Shown: piece by piece, positions 8,939-18,300 of the stretch | How positions within the stretch are numbered: position 1 is the first letter of the stretch | Layout: each line of letters starts with the position of its first letter | From: Enterovibrio norvegicus DSM 15893 | GTDB taxonomy: Bacteria; Pseudomonadota; Gammaproteobacteria; Enterobacterales; Vibrionaceae | NCBI RefSeq assembly: GCF_900115495.1 | Contig: NZ_FOWR01000006.1 | Coordinates: 1-64,000, forward strand | DNA length: 64,000 bases | Direction of reading: 5' to 3' | The notes under the pieces: model-generated | What the model was told of the DNA's origin: nothing | Databases searched by the model: none | What the model saw: only the letters and a program-made list of their open reading frames with translations | Position numbers and translations under genes: made by a program

Positions 8939-8950
8939 ATTGTATACAAT
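8939..8950. promoter_or_regulatory. Palindromic operator before xdhA, probable GntR (FCD) site
   Basis: ATTGTATACAAT, identical over 12 bases to the site at 5001-5012 before gcl. It lies 170 bases before the xdhA start and 299 bases after the gntR stop. Exact recurrence of a 12-base palindrome at promoters of functionally linked operons is strong evidence for a common regulator. Confidence 0.65.
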
Positions 8951-9054
8951 TTTTCATGTTTATTCTTATATACGACCCCGACAATACAACTATCTGCCTG
9001 TTATTAATTGATTTTATCGCAAATCATCAAGGTTACGGAGTTGTTAACTAAAAG

Positions 9055-9070
9055 TTGACCAATCAGTCAG
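9055..9070. promoter_or_regulatory. Possible TetR/RutR-type box before xdhA
   Basis: TTGACCAATCAGTCAG has the intact left arm of the known RutR box (TTGACCA-N2-TGGTCAA) and four of seven matches in the right arm, with inner symmetry TGAC-N6-GTCA. A RutR-like regulator is encoded at 579-1193. This is a weak match and a hypothesis only. Confidence 0.3.
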
Positions 9071-9119
9071 GTTTCATTAAGTTTGAATCAATGGATAGCC
9101 AAAACTTGCTGGAGGCAAC

Positions 9120-10607
9120 GTGATCCGTTTTCTACTCAATCAAACATTACGTGAAGAATCGTCCATCTCACCGAATATGACGGTCTTAAATTACCTTCGT
9201 GAACACATAGCGAAAACCGGCACCAAGGAAGGGTGTGGTTCAGGCGATTGCGGCGCTTGTACTGTGGTGTTGGGAGAGGTGGTCGACGGAAGCTTGTCCT
9301 ACCGAAGTGTTAACGCTTGTTTGACCTTTGTCTCTGCGCTTCATGGCAAGCAACTCATCACCGTTGAAGATCTAAGAGATAAAACGTCACTTCATCCTGT
9401 TCAACAGGCAATGGTCGAACACCATGGCAGTCAATGTGGTTTTTGCACACCCGGCTTTATCATGTCGATGTTCGCGCTAACCAAAAATAAGCCAAACGCA
9501 GACAAAGAAGAAACCTACGAAGCACTCGCTGGAAACCTTTGTCGATGCACGGGTTACCGACCCATCGTCGAGGCAGCATTGTCTCTTAGCCAGAGCCAGC
9601 CTATTCGCGATCAGTTTGCTGAATTAGAGAAAGAGACCATTGCACGTCTTTCCAGCATTGCTCCACCTAACTTGGAGCATCAATTTGACGGGAAATCTGC
9701 ATTTACCCCGCAAAGCAGTGATGAATTAGCGGATGTATTACTTGCCCACCCTAACGCCAGGTTATTAGCAGGCGGCACGGATTTGGCGCTTGAGGTAACG
9801 CAGTTTTATCGTGACATTGATGAACTCATTTACGTCGGTCAGGTCAATGACATCAAAGTGGTGAAAGAGACGGATACACACATTGAGATCGGAGCAAATG
9901 TGCCTTTAACCGATGTCTACTCTGCGCTCACGCCACACTATCCGGATTTCGGTACCTTGATCCAGCGCTTTGCGTCTTTGCAGATCCGCAATCAAGGCAC
10001 TGTCGGTGGCAATATAGCCAATGCCTCTCCCATCGGAGATGCACCTCCATTGTTAATCGCACTTGGTGCTTCTATCGAGCTTCGTCGTGGCGACGCGGTA
10101 CGAGAAATCCCAATCGAGGATTTCTTCAAAGATTACAAAGTCACCGCGCTCCAACCGTCTGAGTTTATTCAAACGATTCGCATCCCAAAACCCCAAACAG
10201 AACAGATGTTCAAAGCCTACAAAATATCTAAGCGCTTCGATGACGATATCTCTGCCGTGTGCGGTGCCTTTCGCTTAACATTTGGAAATGATGCCAATGG
10301 AAGTGACATTGTCACATGTGTGCGTATAGCCTTCGGCGGCATGGCTGCAACACCTGCCAGAGCGACAAACAGTGAACAAGCTTTACTCGGAAAACCACTT
10401 TCAACGGAAAGCATTCAAGCGGCAATGTTAGCCCTTGAGCATGATTTTGCGCCTATCACTGATTTTCGCGCCAGCAAAGAATATCGATTAGAAACGGCAG
10501 CCAACCTTCTGTATCGCATGTATATCGAACAACGTTTAGCGAGTTATGGCAAAGACGCAGCATCGGGCAACACAATAGCAACGAGGGTTATTCATCATGT
10601 CTCGTAA
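9120..10607 (+). CDS. xdhA: Xanthine dehydrogenase small subunit (2Fe-2S and FAD domains)
   Basis: 495 residues, typical of bipartite bacterial XdhA. At the N-terminus are both [2Fe-2S] motifs: GCGSGDCGACTVV (with NACLTF) and QCGFCTPGF ... GNLCRCTGYRPI. The FAD-binding domain starts near residue 185, with LLAGGTDLALEVTQ and GGNIANASPIGDAPP, followed by a CO-dehydrogenase-flavoprotein C-terminal domain. It passes electrons from the molybdenum centre in XdhB to NAD+ as xanthine is oxidised to urate. The start is GTG with GGAGG seven bases upstream. It overlaps xdhB by 11 bases and opens the operon xdhABC-guaD. Confidence 0.96.
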   Translation: MIRFLLNQTLREESSISPNMTVLNYLREHIAKTGTKEGCGSGDCGACTVVLGEVVDGSLSYRSVNACLTFVSALHGKQLITVEDLRDKTSLHPVQQAMVEHHGSQCGFCTPGFIMSMFALTKNKPNADKEETYEALAGNLCRCTGYRPIVEAALSLSQSQPIRDQFAELEKETIARLSSIAPPNLEHQFDGKSAFTPQSSDELADVLLAHPNARLLAGGTDLALEVTQFYRDIDELIYVGQVNDIKVVKETDTHIEIGANVPLTDVYSALTPHYPDFGTLIQRFASLQIRNQGTVGGNIANASPIGDAPPLLIALGASIELRRGDAVREIPIEDFFKDYKVTALQPSEFIQTIRIPKPQTEQMFKAYKISKRFDDDISAVCGAFRLTFGNDANGSDIVTCVRIAFGGMAATPARATNSEQALLGKPLSTESIQAAMLALEHDFAPITDFRASKEYRLETAANLLYRMYIEQRLASYGKDAASGNTIATRVIHHVS

Positions 10608-13002
10608 AACATCACCATCAATGACATTAGAAGAAATGTCAGCACAGGCGAAACAAGATCTCGCAACGGGTGTGGGTAAATCTGTGAAGCATGAGAGTGC
10701 TGAGAAACAAGTATCTGGTGAAGCGCTATACATTGATGATCATGGCGAGTTTCCTAATCAGTTGCATGTTTACGCTTTGATGAGCCCGCTCGCGCACGCC
10801 ACCATTACACACCTCGACGTATCGCCCTGCTATGGGATTGACGGGGTTCATACCGTGCTTACCGCGGAAGATATTCCCGGCGAGCTCGATATCGGTCCGA
10901 TTCTTCCTGGTGATCCTTTGCTTGCAGATGGAAAAGTCATGTACGTGGGCCAACCTGTTATCGCCGTTGCCGCAGACAGCTTAGAAAACGCCCGCAAAGG
11001 CGCACAAGCAGCCATTATCGAATACAGCGAACTGCCCGCCGCGCTGGATGTTGAACAAGCACTGGCGCAAGAATTATTCGTGACAGACAGTCACCAGCAA
11101 AAACGGGGCGATTCGGAAAACGCCATCGCGAACGCACCACATCAGCTCGAAGGCGCGTTGCACATCGGCGGTCAGGAGCACTTCTACCTTGAAACCCAAG
11201 TGTCGAGTGTGGTTCCCACCGAAGATGGCGGCGTGATCGTGTATTGCTCCACCCAGAATCCGACAGAAGTGCAAAAGTTGGTGGGTTCAGTCTTGGGCAT
11301 TCCCATGCACAAGGTGCTGATCGACATGCGTCGAATGGGTGGTGGTTTTGGGGGCAAAGAAACCCAAGCTGCGGGGCCCGCTTGTATCGCCGCCGTCATC
11401 GCGGTGCAAACAGGTCGCCCTGTGAAGTTCCGCCTGCCACGTCGTGAAGACATGATGATGACGGGCAAGCGTCACCCTTTCTACAACCAATACAAGGTCG
11501 GCTTCAATGATGACGGTCTGATCCAAGGCATTGAGATTATTGTATCGGGCAACGCAGGACATTCCCCCGACTTGTCGCGTTCTATCGTCGACCGCGCGAT
11601 GTTTCATTCGGATAATGCGTATTTCCTGAACAATGCCACCGTCACTGGCCATTGCGTGAAAACCAACACAGCGTCCAACACCGCCTATCGCGGCTTTGGT
11701 GGCCCACAAGGCATGATGACCATTGAGCATGTGATGGATACCATCGCTTACCACCTTAAGAAGGACCCGCTCGACGTCCGCAAGATCAATTACTACGCCG
11801 ACAACGAACGGGACGAAACGCATTACTTCCAAAAGGTCGAAGACAACTTCATTCAAGACATGACGGAAGAACTTGAAGCGTCCTGTGAGTATCAAGCACG
11901 TCGCATAGAAATCGCGAAGTTCAACGCTGAAAATCCGTTGTTGAAGAAAGGCATCGCCCTCACCCCGGTGAAGTTCGGCATCTCGTTTACTGCAACCTTT
12001 CTTAATCAAGCAGGCGCACTTGTCACTGTGTATACCGATGGAAGCATTTCGCTCAACCACGGCGGGACAGAGATGGGCCAAGGTTTAAACACCAAGGTCG
12101 CACAGATTGTGGCGGAAACCTTCAGCGTGGATATCGACACCATTCAGTGCACGGCAACCAATACTGAAAAAGTCCCGAACACATCGCCCACGGCGGCATC
12201 ATCAGGCACTGACCTCAATGGTAAAGCAGCACAAAACGCCGCACTGACAATCAAACAGCGCATGGTGGATTTTGCCAGCAGCCATTTCAAGGTTTCACCA
12301 GACACGATTCTTTTTAGTAACGGCATCGTTTCGTGCGGCGACCAAGCCACCATGACATTTGCAGACTTCGTTGAGTTGTGTTGGTTTAATCAGATTTCAT
12401 TGGCTTCTACTGGTTTCTACCGCACGCCGAAAATTTACTACGATCATGACGCGGCGCGTGGACGCCCCTTCTACTATTTCGCGTGGGGCGTTTCCTGTTC
12501 AGAAGTGCTGATTGACACCCTCACTGGTGAATACAAAGTGCTGCGTGTTGATGTCCTTCATGATGTCGGCGCTTCCCTCAACCCCGCCATTGATATAGGC
12601 CAAGTTGAAGGCGGCTTTATTCAAGGCATGGGATGGCTCACCACCGAAGAATTAGTGTGGAATGATGCCGGCCAACTCATGACAAGTGGCCCCGCTAGTT
12701 ACAAGATCCCTGCGGTTGCTGACACACCCGACATCTTTAACGTGCATTTGGTAGAAAATCGCACCAATCCCGAAGACACGGTGTTCCACTCCAAGGCGGT
12801 AGGTGAGCCGCCGTTTATGCTCGCTATTTCTGTCTGGAGCGCCATTCGCGATGCTGTAAATAACGTTTCCGAAAACGGAGAAGTTCCCTACCTCGCTGCG
12901 CCCGCGACCCCCGAGCAGGTCTATAACGCGATAAAGCGTGTTCGCAAAGGAAAGCGCCCGACAGAATTTCCGCTTTTCGAAGACACCTTGGCAACAAAAT
13001 AA
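10597..13002 (+). CDS. xdhB: Xanthine dehydrogenase molybdopterin-binding large subunit
   Basis: 801 residues, the usual length. Molybdenum-cofactor and active-site motifs are in order: GQEHFYLETQ, MRRMGGGFGGKETQAA, NTAYRGFGGPQG, GGTEMGQGLNTK, and KAVGEPPFMLA, which carries the catalytic glutamate (GEPP). Together with XdhA it hydroxylates hypoxanthine and xanthine to urate in the cytoplasm. Its start lies inside the end of xdhA, indicating translational coupling. A long antisense frame within it is taken as a composition artefact. Confidence 0.96.
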   Translation: MSRKTSPSMTLEEMSAQAKQDLATGVGKSVKHESAEKQVSGEALYIDDHGEFPNQLHVYALMSPLAHATITHLDVSPCYGIDGVHTVLTAEDIPGELDIGPILPGDPLLADGKVMYVGQPVIAVAADSLENARKGAQAAIIEYSELPAALDVEQALAQELFVTDSHQQKRGDSENAIANAPHQLEGALHIGGQEHFYLETQVSSVVPTEDGGVIVYCSTQNPTEVQKLVGSVLGIPMHKVLIDMRRMGGGFGGKETQAAGPACIAAVIAVQTGRPVKFRLPRREDMMMTGKRHPFYNQYKVGFNDDGLIQGIEIIVSGNAGHSPDLSRSIVDRAMFHSDNAYFLNNATVTGHCVKTNTASNTAYRGFGGPQGMMTIEHVMDTIAYHLKKDPLDVRKINYYADNERDETHYFQKVEDNFIQDMTEELEASCEYQARRIEIAKFNAENPLLKKGIALTPVKFGISFTATFLNQAGALVTVYTDGSISLNHGGTEMGQGLNTKVAQIVAETFSVDIDTIQCTATNTEKVPNTSPTAASSGTDLNGKAAQNAALTIKQRMVDFASSHFKVSPDTILFSNGIVSCGDQATMTFADFVELCWFNQISLASTGFYRTPKIYYDHDAARGRPFYYFAWGVSCSEVLIDTLTGEYKVLRVDVLHDVGASLNPAIDIGQVEGGFIQGMGWLTTEELVWNDAGQLMTSGPASYKIPAVADTPDIFNVHLVENRTNPEDTVFHSKAVGEPPFMLAISVWSAIRDAVNNVSENGEVPYLAAPATPEQVYNAIKRVRKGKRPTEFPLFEDTLATK

Positions 13003-13011
13003 GGAGGCCGC

Positions 13012-13902
13012 ATGTTTAAGGACAACTGGATCCAAGCACTCGCCCAATTTGAAACCCAAGGTATCCCTTGCGTCATGGTGACAGTGTTAGAAGACAAAGG
13101 CTCAGTGCCGCGCGGTGCTGGCACCAAGATGCTCGTCACTGAGGAAGATGTGATTGCAACCATTGGCGGCGGACACTTAGAGCACATTGCGATGAAGACA
13201 GCACGCGAGATGCTCATCAACGCCGACACCGACATGAAGGTAGAACAATTTAACCTTGGTGCTCGACTTGGGCAATGTTGTGGCGGCATGGTAACGCTCA
13301 GCTTTGAACCCATAGGGCAGCCTCGGCATGTACTCGCCGTCTTTGGTGCTGGGCATGTCGCCAAAGCACTCATTCCCATTCTCGCCACTCTACCTTTTAA
13401 GGTGTATTGGATAGACGAGCGTGAAGCGCAATTTCCCAACCACATACCCAGTAATATAGAAAAATGGGTAACCGACGATCCTGTCGCAGAGGTCTCTTCT
13501 TTACCTGAAAACGCCATGTATCTTGTACTTACACATAACCATCAGCTTGATTTCGATCTCGCACGCGCCATTCTTAAACGGGGCGATAGCCGGTATTTCG
13601 GCATGATAGGTTCACTCTCTAAGCGCAAACGCTTCGATTACAGATTGCTTGAACGTGGTTTTTCTCAAGACGCCGTCAATACCATGATTTGCCCCATTGG
13701 TATTGCCTCGGTCAAGGGTAAGCACCCTGCCGAAATTGCTGTGTCTGTGGCAGGGGAACTTATCGCTTGCTACCAAGGTGAAACTATCGGCAGTAAACGT
13801 CCAACTACCAGCACTAACAATGACAGCCAAGAAAACGACGTAACTCGACCAGCAATCGAACCGCTTAAGCTCAAGGCGCAACAAGGAAGTCATCCAGAAT
13901 GA
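13012..13902 (+). CDS. xdhC: Xanthine dehydrogenase accessory protein XdhC
   Basis: 296 residues. The N-terminal XdhC/CoxI domain has VTVLEDKGSVPRGAGTKMLV and IGGGHLEH, and LGQCCGGMVTLSFE follows. A C-terminal Rossmann domain has VFGAGHVAKAL and MIGSLSKRKRF. XdhC binds molybdenum cofactor, promotes its sulfuration and inserts it into XdhB. It starts nine bases after the xdhB stop with GGAGG in between, and overlaps guaD by four bases. The C-terminal tail of about 35 residues is Asn/Ser/Thr-rich and probably disordered. Confidence 0.95.
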   Translation: MFKDNWIQALAQFETQGIPCVMVTVLEDKGSVPRGAGTKMLVTEEDVIATIGGGHLEHIAMKTAREMLINADTDMKVEQFNLGARLGQCCGGMVTLSFEPIGQPRHVLAVFGAGHVAKALIPILATLPFKVYWIDEREAQFPNHIPSNIEKWVTDDPVAEVSSLPENAMYLVLTHNHQLDFDLARAILKRGDSRYFGMIGSLSKRKRFDYRLLERGFSQDAVNTMICPIGIASVKGKHPAEIAVSVAGELIACYQGETIGSKRPTTSTNNDSQENDVTRPAIEPLKLKAQQGSHPE

Positions 13903-15221
13903 AAGATCCCAAAGCAAGCTCTACCTATGCCTTTCGCGCCGCCATTCTCCATAGTTTGGGAAACCCAACAGAGCGAGGTTTGGAAGACTCGTATGCATAT
14001 TTCGACGATGGGATTTTAGTTGTTGCCGATGGGCATGTTATTCGGGTTGGATATGCCAAAGATATTCTTCCCACGCTGGACGACGCTGTCTCGCTGACCA
14101 CATTTGAAAACAAGCTGATCACACCCGGTTTTATTGATACCCATATCCACTACCCGCAGACAGGCATGATCGCCGCCTATGGCGAACAACTGTTGGATTG
14201 GTTAAACAACTACACCTTTCCCGAAGAAAAACGCTTTAAAGATGTCGAGTATGCCCGCAACGTCGCGGTGCAATTTTTGGATGAGCTGGCGCGGAATGGC
14301 ACCACATCCGCACTGGTGTTTGGCACCGTGCACAAAGAATCTGTCGATGTGTTTTTCCAAGAAGCCGAGAAACGCAACCTGCGCATGATTGCAGGAAAAG
14401 TGTTGATGGACAGAAATGCCCCCGAAGATCTCACCGACACCCCCAAATCAGGCTATGCGGACAGCAAAGCATTGATTGAGAAATGGCACAACAAAGGACG
14501 ACTTCACTACGCGGTGACTCCCCGTTTTGCACCCACCAGTACATCGGAACAATTAACCTTGGCAGGAAAGCTACTGCAAGAATATCCCGATGTTTACCTG
14601 CACACGCATCTGTCAGAAAATCCGTCGGAAATTGCATGGGTTCAGGAATTATTCCCAGACAGCGACAACTATCTTGATGTGTACGATCAGCACGGATTGC
14701 TCTCCTCTCGTTCCATTTTCGCTCACGGTGTTCACCTGTGTGATAGCGAATGTCAGCGCCTTTCAGATACAGGATCAGCAATTGCATTCTGCCCTACCTC
14801 AAACCTCTTTCTCGGCTCTGGGTTGTTTCCTTTAAATGATATGGAAGCCAGAGGCATTAAAGTGGGCATGGGCACAGATGTCGGCGCGGGTACAAGCTTT
14901 TCGTTACTGCAAACCATGAGCGAAGCCTACAAGGTGATGCAGCTACAAGGCGAAAAACTTCACCCACTCAAATCCCTTTATCAAGCCACGTTAGGCGGTG
15001 CGAAAGCATTGTCGATTGATGAACACGTAGGAAACTTTGAAGCAGGGAAAGAAGCCGATTTTGTTGTGTTGGATCTCCATGCAACGCAGTTGATGAAATT
15101 CCGTATGGAACACACGCAATCACTCGAAGATCAGCTGTTTGTCTTGATGACCCTCGGGGATGATCGGGCCGTCGCGCACACCTATTCATACGGGCATTGT
15201 GTATACAGCAAAACGTCTTGA
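13899..15221 (+). CDS. guaD: Guanine deaminase
   Basis: 440 residues, the family length. It is a zinc amidohydrolase: the metal motif PGFIDTHIHYPQTGM starts near residue 76, then come VYLHTHLSENPSEI, IFAHGVHLCDSE and GMGTDVGAGTSFSLLQTM with the catalytic aspartate. It converts guanine to xanthine, the substrate of XdhAB, so the operon carries guanine through to urate. The start overlaps the xdhC stop (ATGA). A strong terminator follows. Genes for urate and allantoin breakdown are absent from the window. Confidence 0.95.
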   Translation: MKDPKASSTYAFRAAILHSLGNPTERGLEDSYAYFDDGILVVADGHVIRVGYAKDILPTLDDAVSLTTFENKLITPGFIDTHIHYPQTGMIAAYGEQLLDWLNNYTFPEEKRFKDVEYARNVAVQFLDELARNGTTSALVFGTVHKESVDVFFQEAEKRNLRMIAGKVLMDRNAPEDLTDTPKSGYADSKALIEKWHNKGRLHYAVTPRFAPTSTSEQLTLAGKLLQEYPDVYLHTHLSENPSEIAWVQELFPDSDNYLDVYDQHGLLSSRSIFAHGVHLCDSECQRLSDTGSAIAFCPTSNLFLGSGLFPLNDMEARGIKVGMGTDVGAGTSFSLLQTMSEAYKVMQLQGEKLHPLKSLYQATLGGAKALSIDEHVGNFEAGKEADFVVLDLHATQLMKFRMEHTQSLEDQLFVLMTLGDDRAVAHTYSYGHCVYSKTS

Positions 15222-15255
15222 TGTTTTGATCTCTGCTACACGCTGCCTGAAACTG

Positions 15256-15286
15256 AAAACGGGGTGCCATTCAGGCACCCCGTTTT
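15256..15286. terminator. Bidirectional terminator between guaD and the GH81 gene
   Basis: AAAACGGGGTGCC and GGCACCCCGTTTT pair perfectly over 13 bp around ATTCA, with A and T runs built in. It lies between convergent genes and can serve both. Confidence 0.9.
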
Positions 15287-15306
15287 GGTTTATCACTATA
15301 TGATGT

Positions 15307-18300
15307 TTAACGCTCAACCACCGTAAAGTCATTCGCCACGGCATTCACTGTTTGCCCATCACTGAACCGAACAGTTTGCGCTGAATCCGAGAAGTTATAA
15401 ACCACGTAAGTCATGGTATTACCGTTCTTGAATGCGACCGCTGTCGGAGAATCTGCAGTAAGCTCGCCCGTCCCGGTTTCTAATTGCCCAAGCGCCTTCC
15501 ATGTATGGATCCAATGATAGGTATGGGCTTTCGACTCACCTTCTTCGGTTACATAGTTCGAACCCACGGTTTCGTAATCAGTAATCGATGCCTCAGCATC
15601 GGTCATTGCCCAAAGGTTCCACCAGATATCACGCCATTGGCCATCAACCAAGCCCGAAGGCTTGCCGTTGCTTGATTCTTCCAACCCAAGCGACACGTAA
15701 TCTTCCATGTAATCCGCATGCTGGCCGACATGAAACACCAATGGGTTCAGTGGAAGACCTTGGATACCCAAAATGTGCGCGTAAGCGCCACTGAACCATG
15801 TAGAGAAAGACGTTCCATGCCCCCAAATGATCGATGTGGTAATACGGTTATACCCTGATGGGAAGTTATCGTAGTCATCCCCTTTATCGGCGTAATTTGG
15901 CGAATCATTGCGGTAACCGTCGATGTTGTTCCAGTATTCCCAATACGCGGCACTGGATGATGCATGCAAATACATGCCTTTTTCCGTTAACTCATCATTC
16001 CCTGTGATCAAACCATACAACACAATTGCGCCGTAAGAGTTTGCTGCTTCAGAGGTAGACTCATTGTTATTACCCAACGCAAAGTTCGCATGACCTGATG
16101 CCCATGAGAAACCGTTCGCAGGGTCAAAGTTGCGCAGATAAGGGAACATGTCATCCCCCTTGCTCGCAGCGTAATCACGGATCAATAGTTCAATCATCGG
16201 TCCATACTGATCAGCACCACACCAAGCTTTATCGGTTCGACAAATTTCAGCAGCAGCACGCACAAAATACCCATAGTGGAAATGGTGATCATTTAGCTGT
16301 TGGTGCGCACCAAAAGATTCCTCAACACCGAGCAGTGTTGTCCATGTCTCGTCATACACAAAATATTTAACCGTATCGAGACCGCCAGAGGTATCAGCAG
16401 TAAACCAATCTTCGAGTTCAAATTTTAACCATGCCGTTAGTGTGTTCGCTTCAGCGTCCATCCCAATCGAACGTGCAATGGCGATTATTTCAGCCGCTTT
16501 ACCGTAACTCTTACCTGACCAGTAGGTATCAGTATATGGGTTCCAACCGCTTGTGCCTTTGTTCATGTACTCAGTCACAAGGCCTTTTAGCAATGGAAGG
16601 TCATAGTTTTCTTCTAGTGATGGCAGGTATGGCAATACGCCCACAAACGGGATGGTGTAGCTAAATTCTGATACTTCAGCGAATTTCACCACACCACGGG
16701 CGCTTCGTACTTTGTGTTCACTCGTGGCAGTGGTGCTGTTTTTCCAATGCATCGGGTGCAAGCCGGCGATGGTTTCTACAGGCGTCCCTTCGCTATCGAC
16801 ATACGCATGAGATACAGTCACGTCATTGGTTGCACGATCTACAGAGTAATCAACATTCACATGACGAACCACATTCCTTGCAGGCCCTTCAAAGAAAGCA
16901 CTTACCGTGTCTGACGGTGTGCCATTCGTCGAAGGAAGTAGTGACACCGTCACTTCATTAGTGTCATTGATAACGGTAATAGATGAACCCGATGCGCCGG
17001 TAAATTGCGTATCACCTTCACCCACAATCAAGAAATCGTTTCGATTGCCAGCAACGCTGGTCCAAATACCCAAGCTGTTATTTTTGTTGTAGAAAGTACC
17101 TTTCTCCACCCCGTCAGAACGCAGTGTTTTAATAACGATATTGCCTTGATAGGCCTTCACATACACATACGGGGAGCCATGAACAAACGTTGCTTCCATC
17201 ACTGGCGTGTTGTTTGAACTCCACTCAACCGTGACAGAACCGTCACTGTGGTCTTTGAGGTAACCTTCTAGCTCAGTGAATTGCGAATTTGTAATTGCAA
17301 TACCATCAAACACCTCATCAAACGGCGCAGGCACGGTATAAAAGAAAGTGCTTTCTCCAGCAGCTAAACCGTTTGGAATACCCATGACACGGAAGCCTTT
17401 GTTCGATACACGTGCCGTTAGAGGATCAGGCGTAATGTAGGCCGCTGAGTCAGCATCACCAATCGTCATTTCACCCAGGAAGGAAACAGAGCCCCACCAT
17501 TTATGCGTCGGTACGGGTTGTTCTTTTATGTCATCAGCAAGGTGCGGGAATAACGGTACTGGCGTGGCGATGTTATCGCACGAGCCCGCTTCGGGTCTTA
17601 CAACGCCCGCATTTGAAATCCAGAATCCATGATCCACAGTGCAGCCGTAGCCTTCAGGATTAAACGTGTCAGAAATATTCCCTGCGCCATATTGCGTGAT
17701 GGTGTAATCACCTTGATAGGCATCAGAATTCTCGCCCGTATCTACAAGATACACATCTGCGACATCCACGGTACCGTTAACAGGGAACATCAGCCCTATC
17801 CAAGTCAGCTCTTCAAAATGCGGGAACGCCACTTCCATCTCTTTCCAGCCGTTACCTAAATCGGTCGCCGACGAGAGTGCATAAGTAATTTTTGATTCTT
17901 CTTCGGTTTTACTTTGAATAGACACTTCTACTGTGGTTGCTTGAGCAGATTTGAATTTGAAGCGCAGCACATCGTAAATACCCGCATCAGATGTCTCATT
18001 GTTCTCATGCCCCCATGCAACAACAGCCCAGTCGCCTCCCCAGCCATTTCCACTGGTGACGCTGTATTGGCGATCATAATCACCACCTACGACTTCATTG
18101 ACTGTCGCACCGGATGTCCAAGGGTTACCGTTGCTATCAAACTTGAACGAATCTTCCATTTCGGAGTGGAACACGTAACCGCGGGTTTCTTCGGACGCAT
18201 TATCACCACCATCAGTGCCGCCATTGTCAGTGCCACCATCTGTGCCACCATCAGTACCTGAATCTGTGCCGCCACTGTCGGTGCCGCCATCTGTGCCGCC

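Noticed and set aside
11287-12081. A 264-codon minus-strand frame inside xdhB
   Set aside because: It lies wholly antisense to a strongly conserved enzyme gene, has a His/Cys-rich composition unlike a real protein, and shows no domain. It is a coding-strand shadow.
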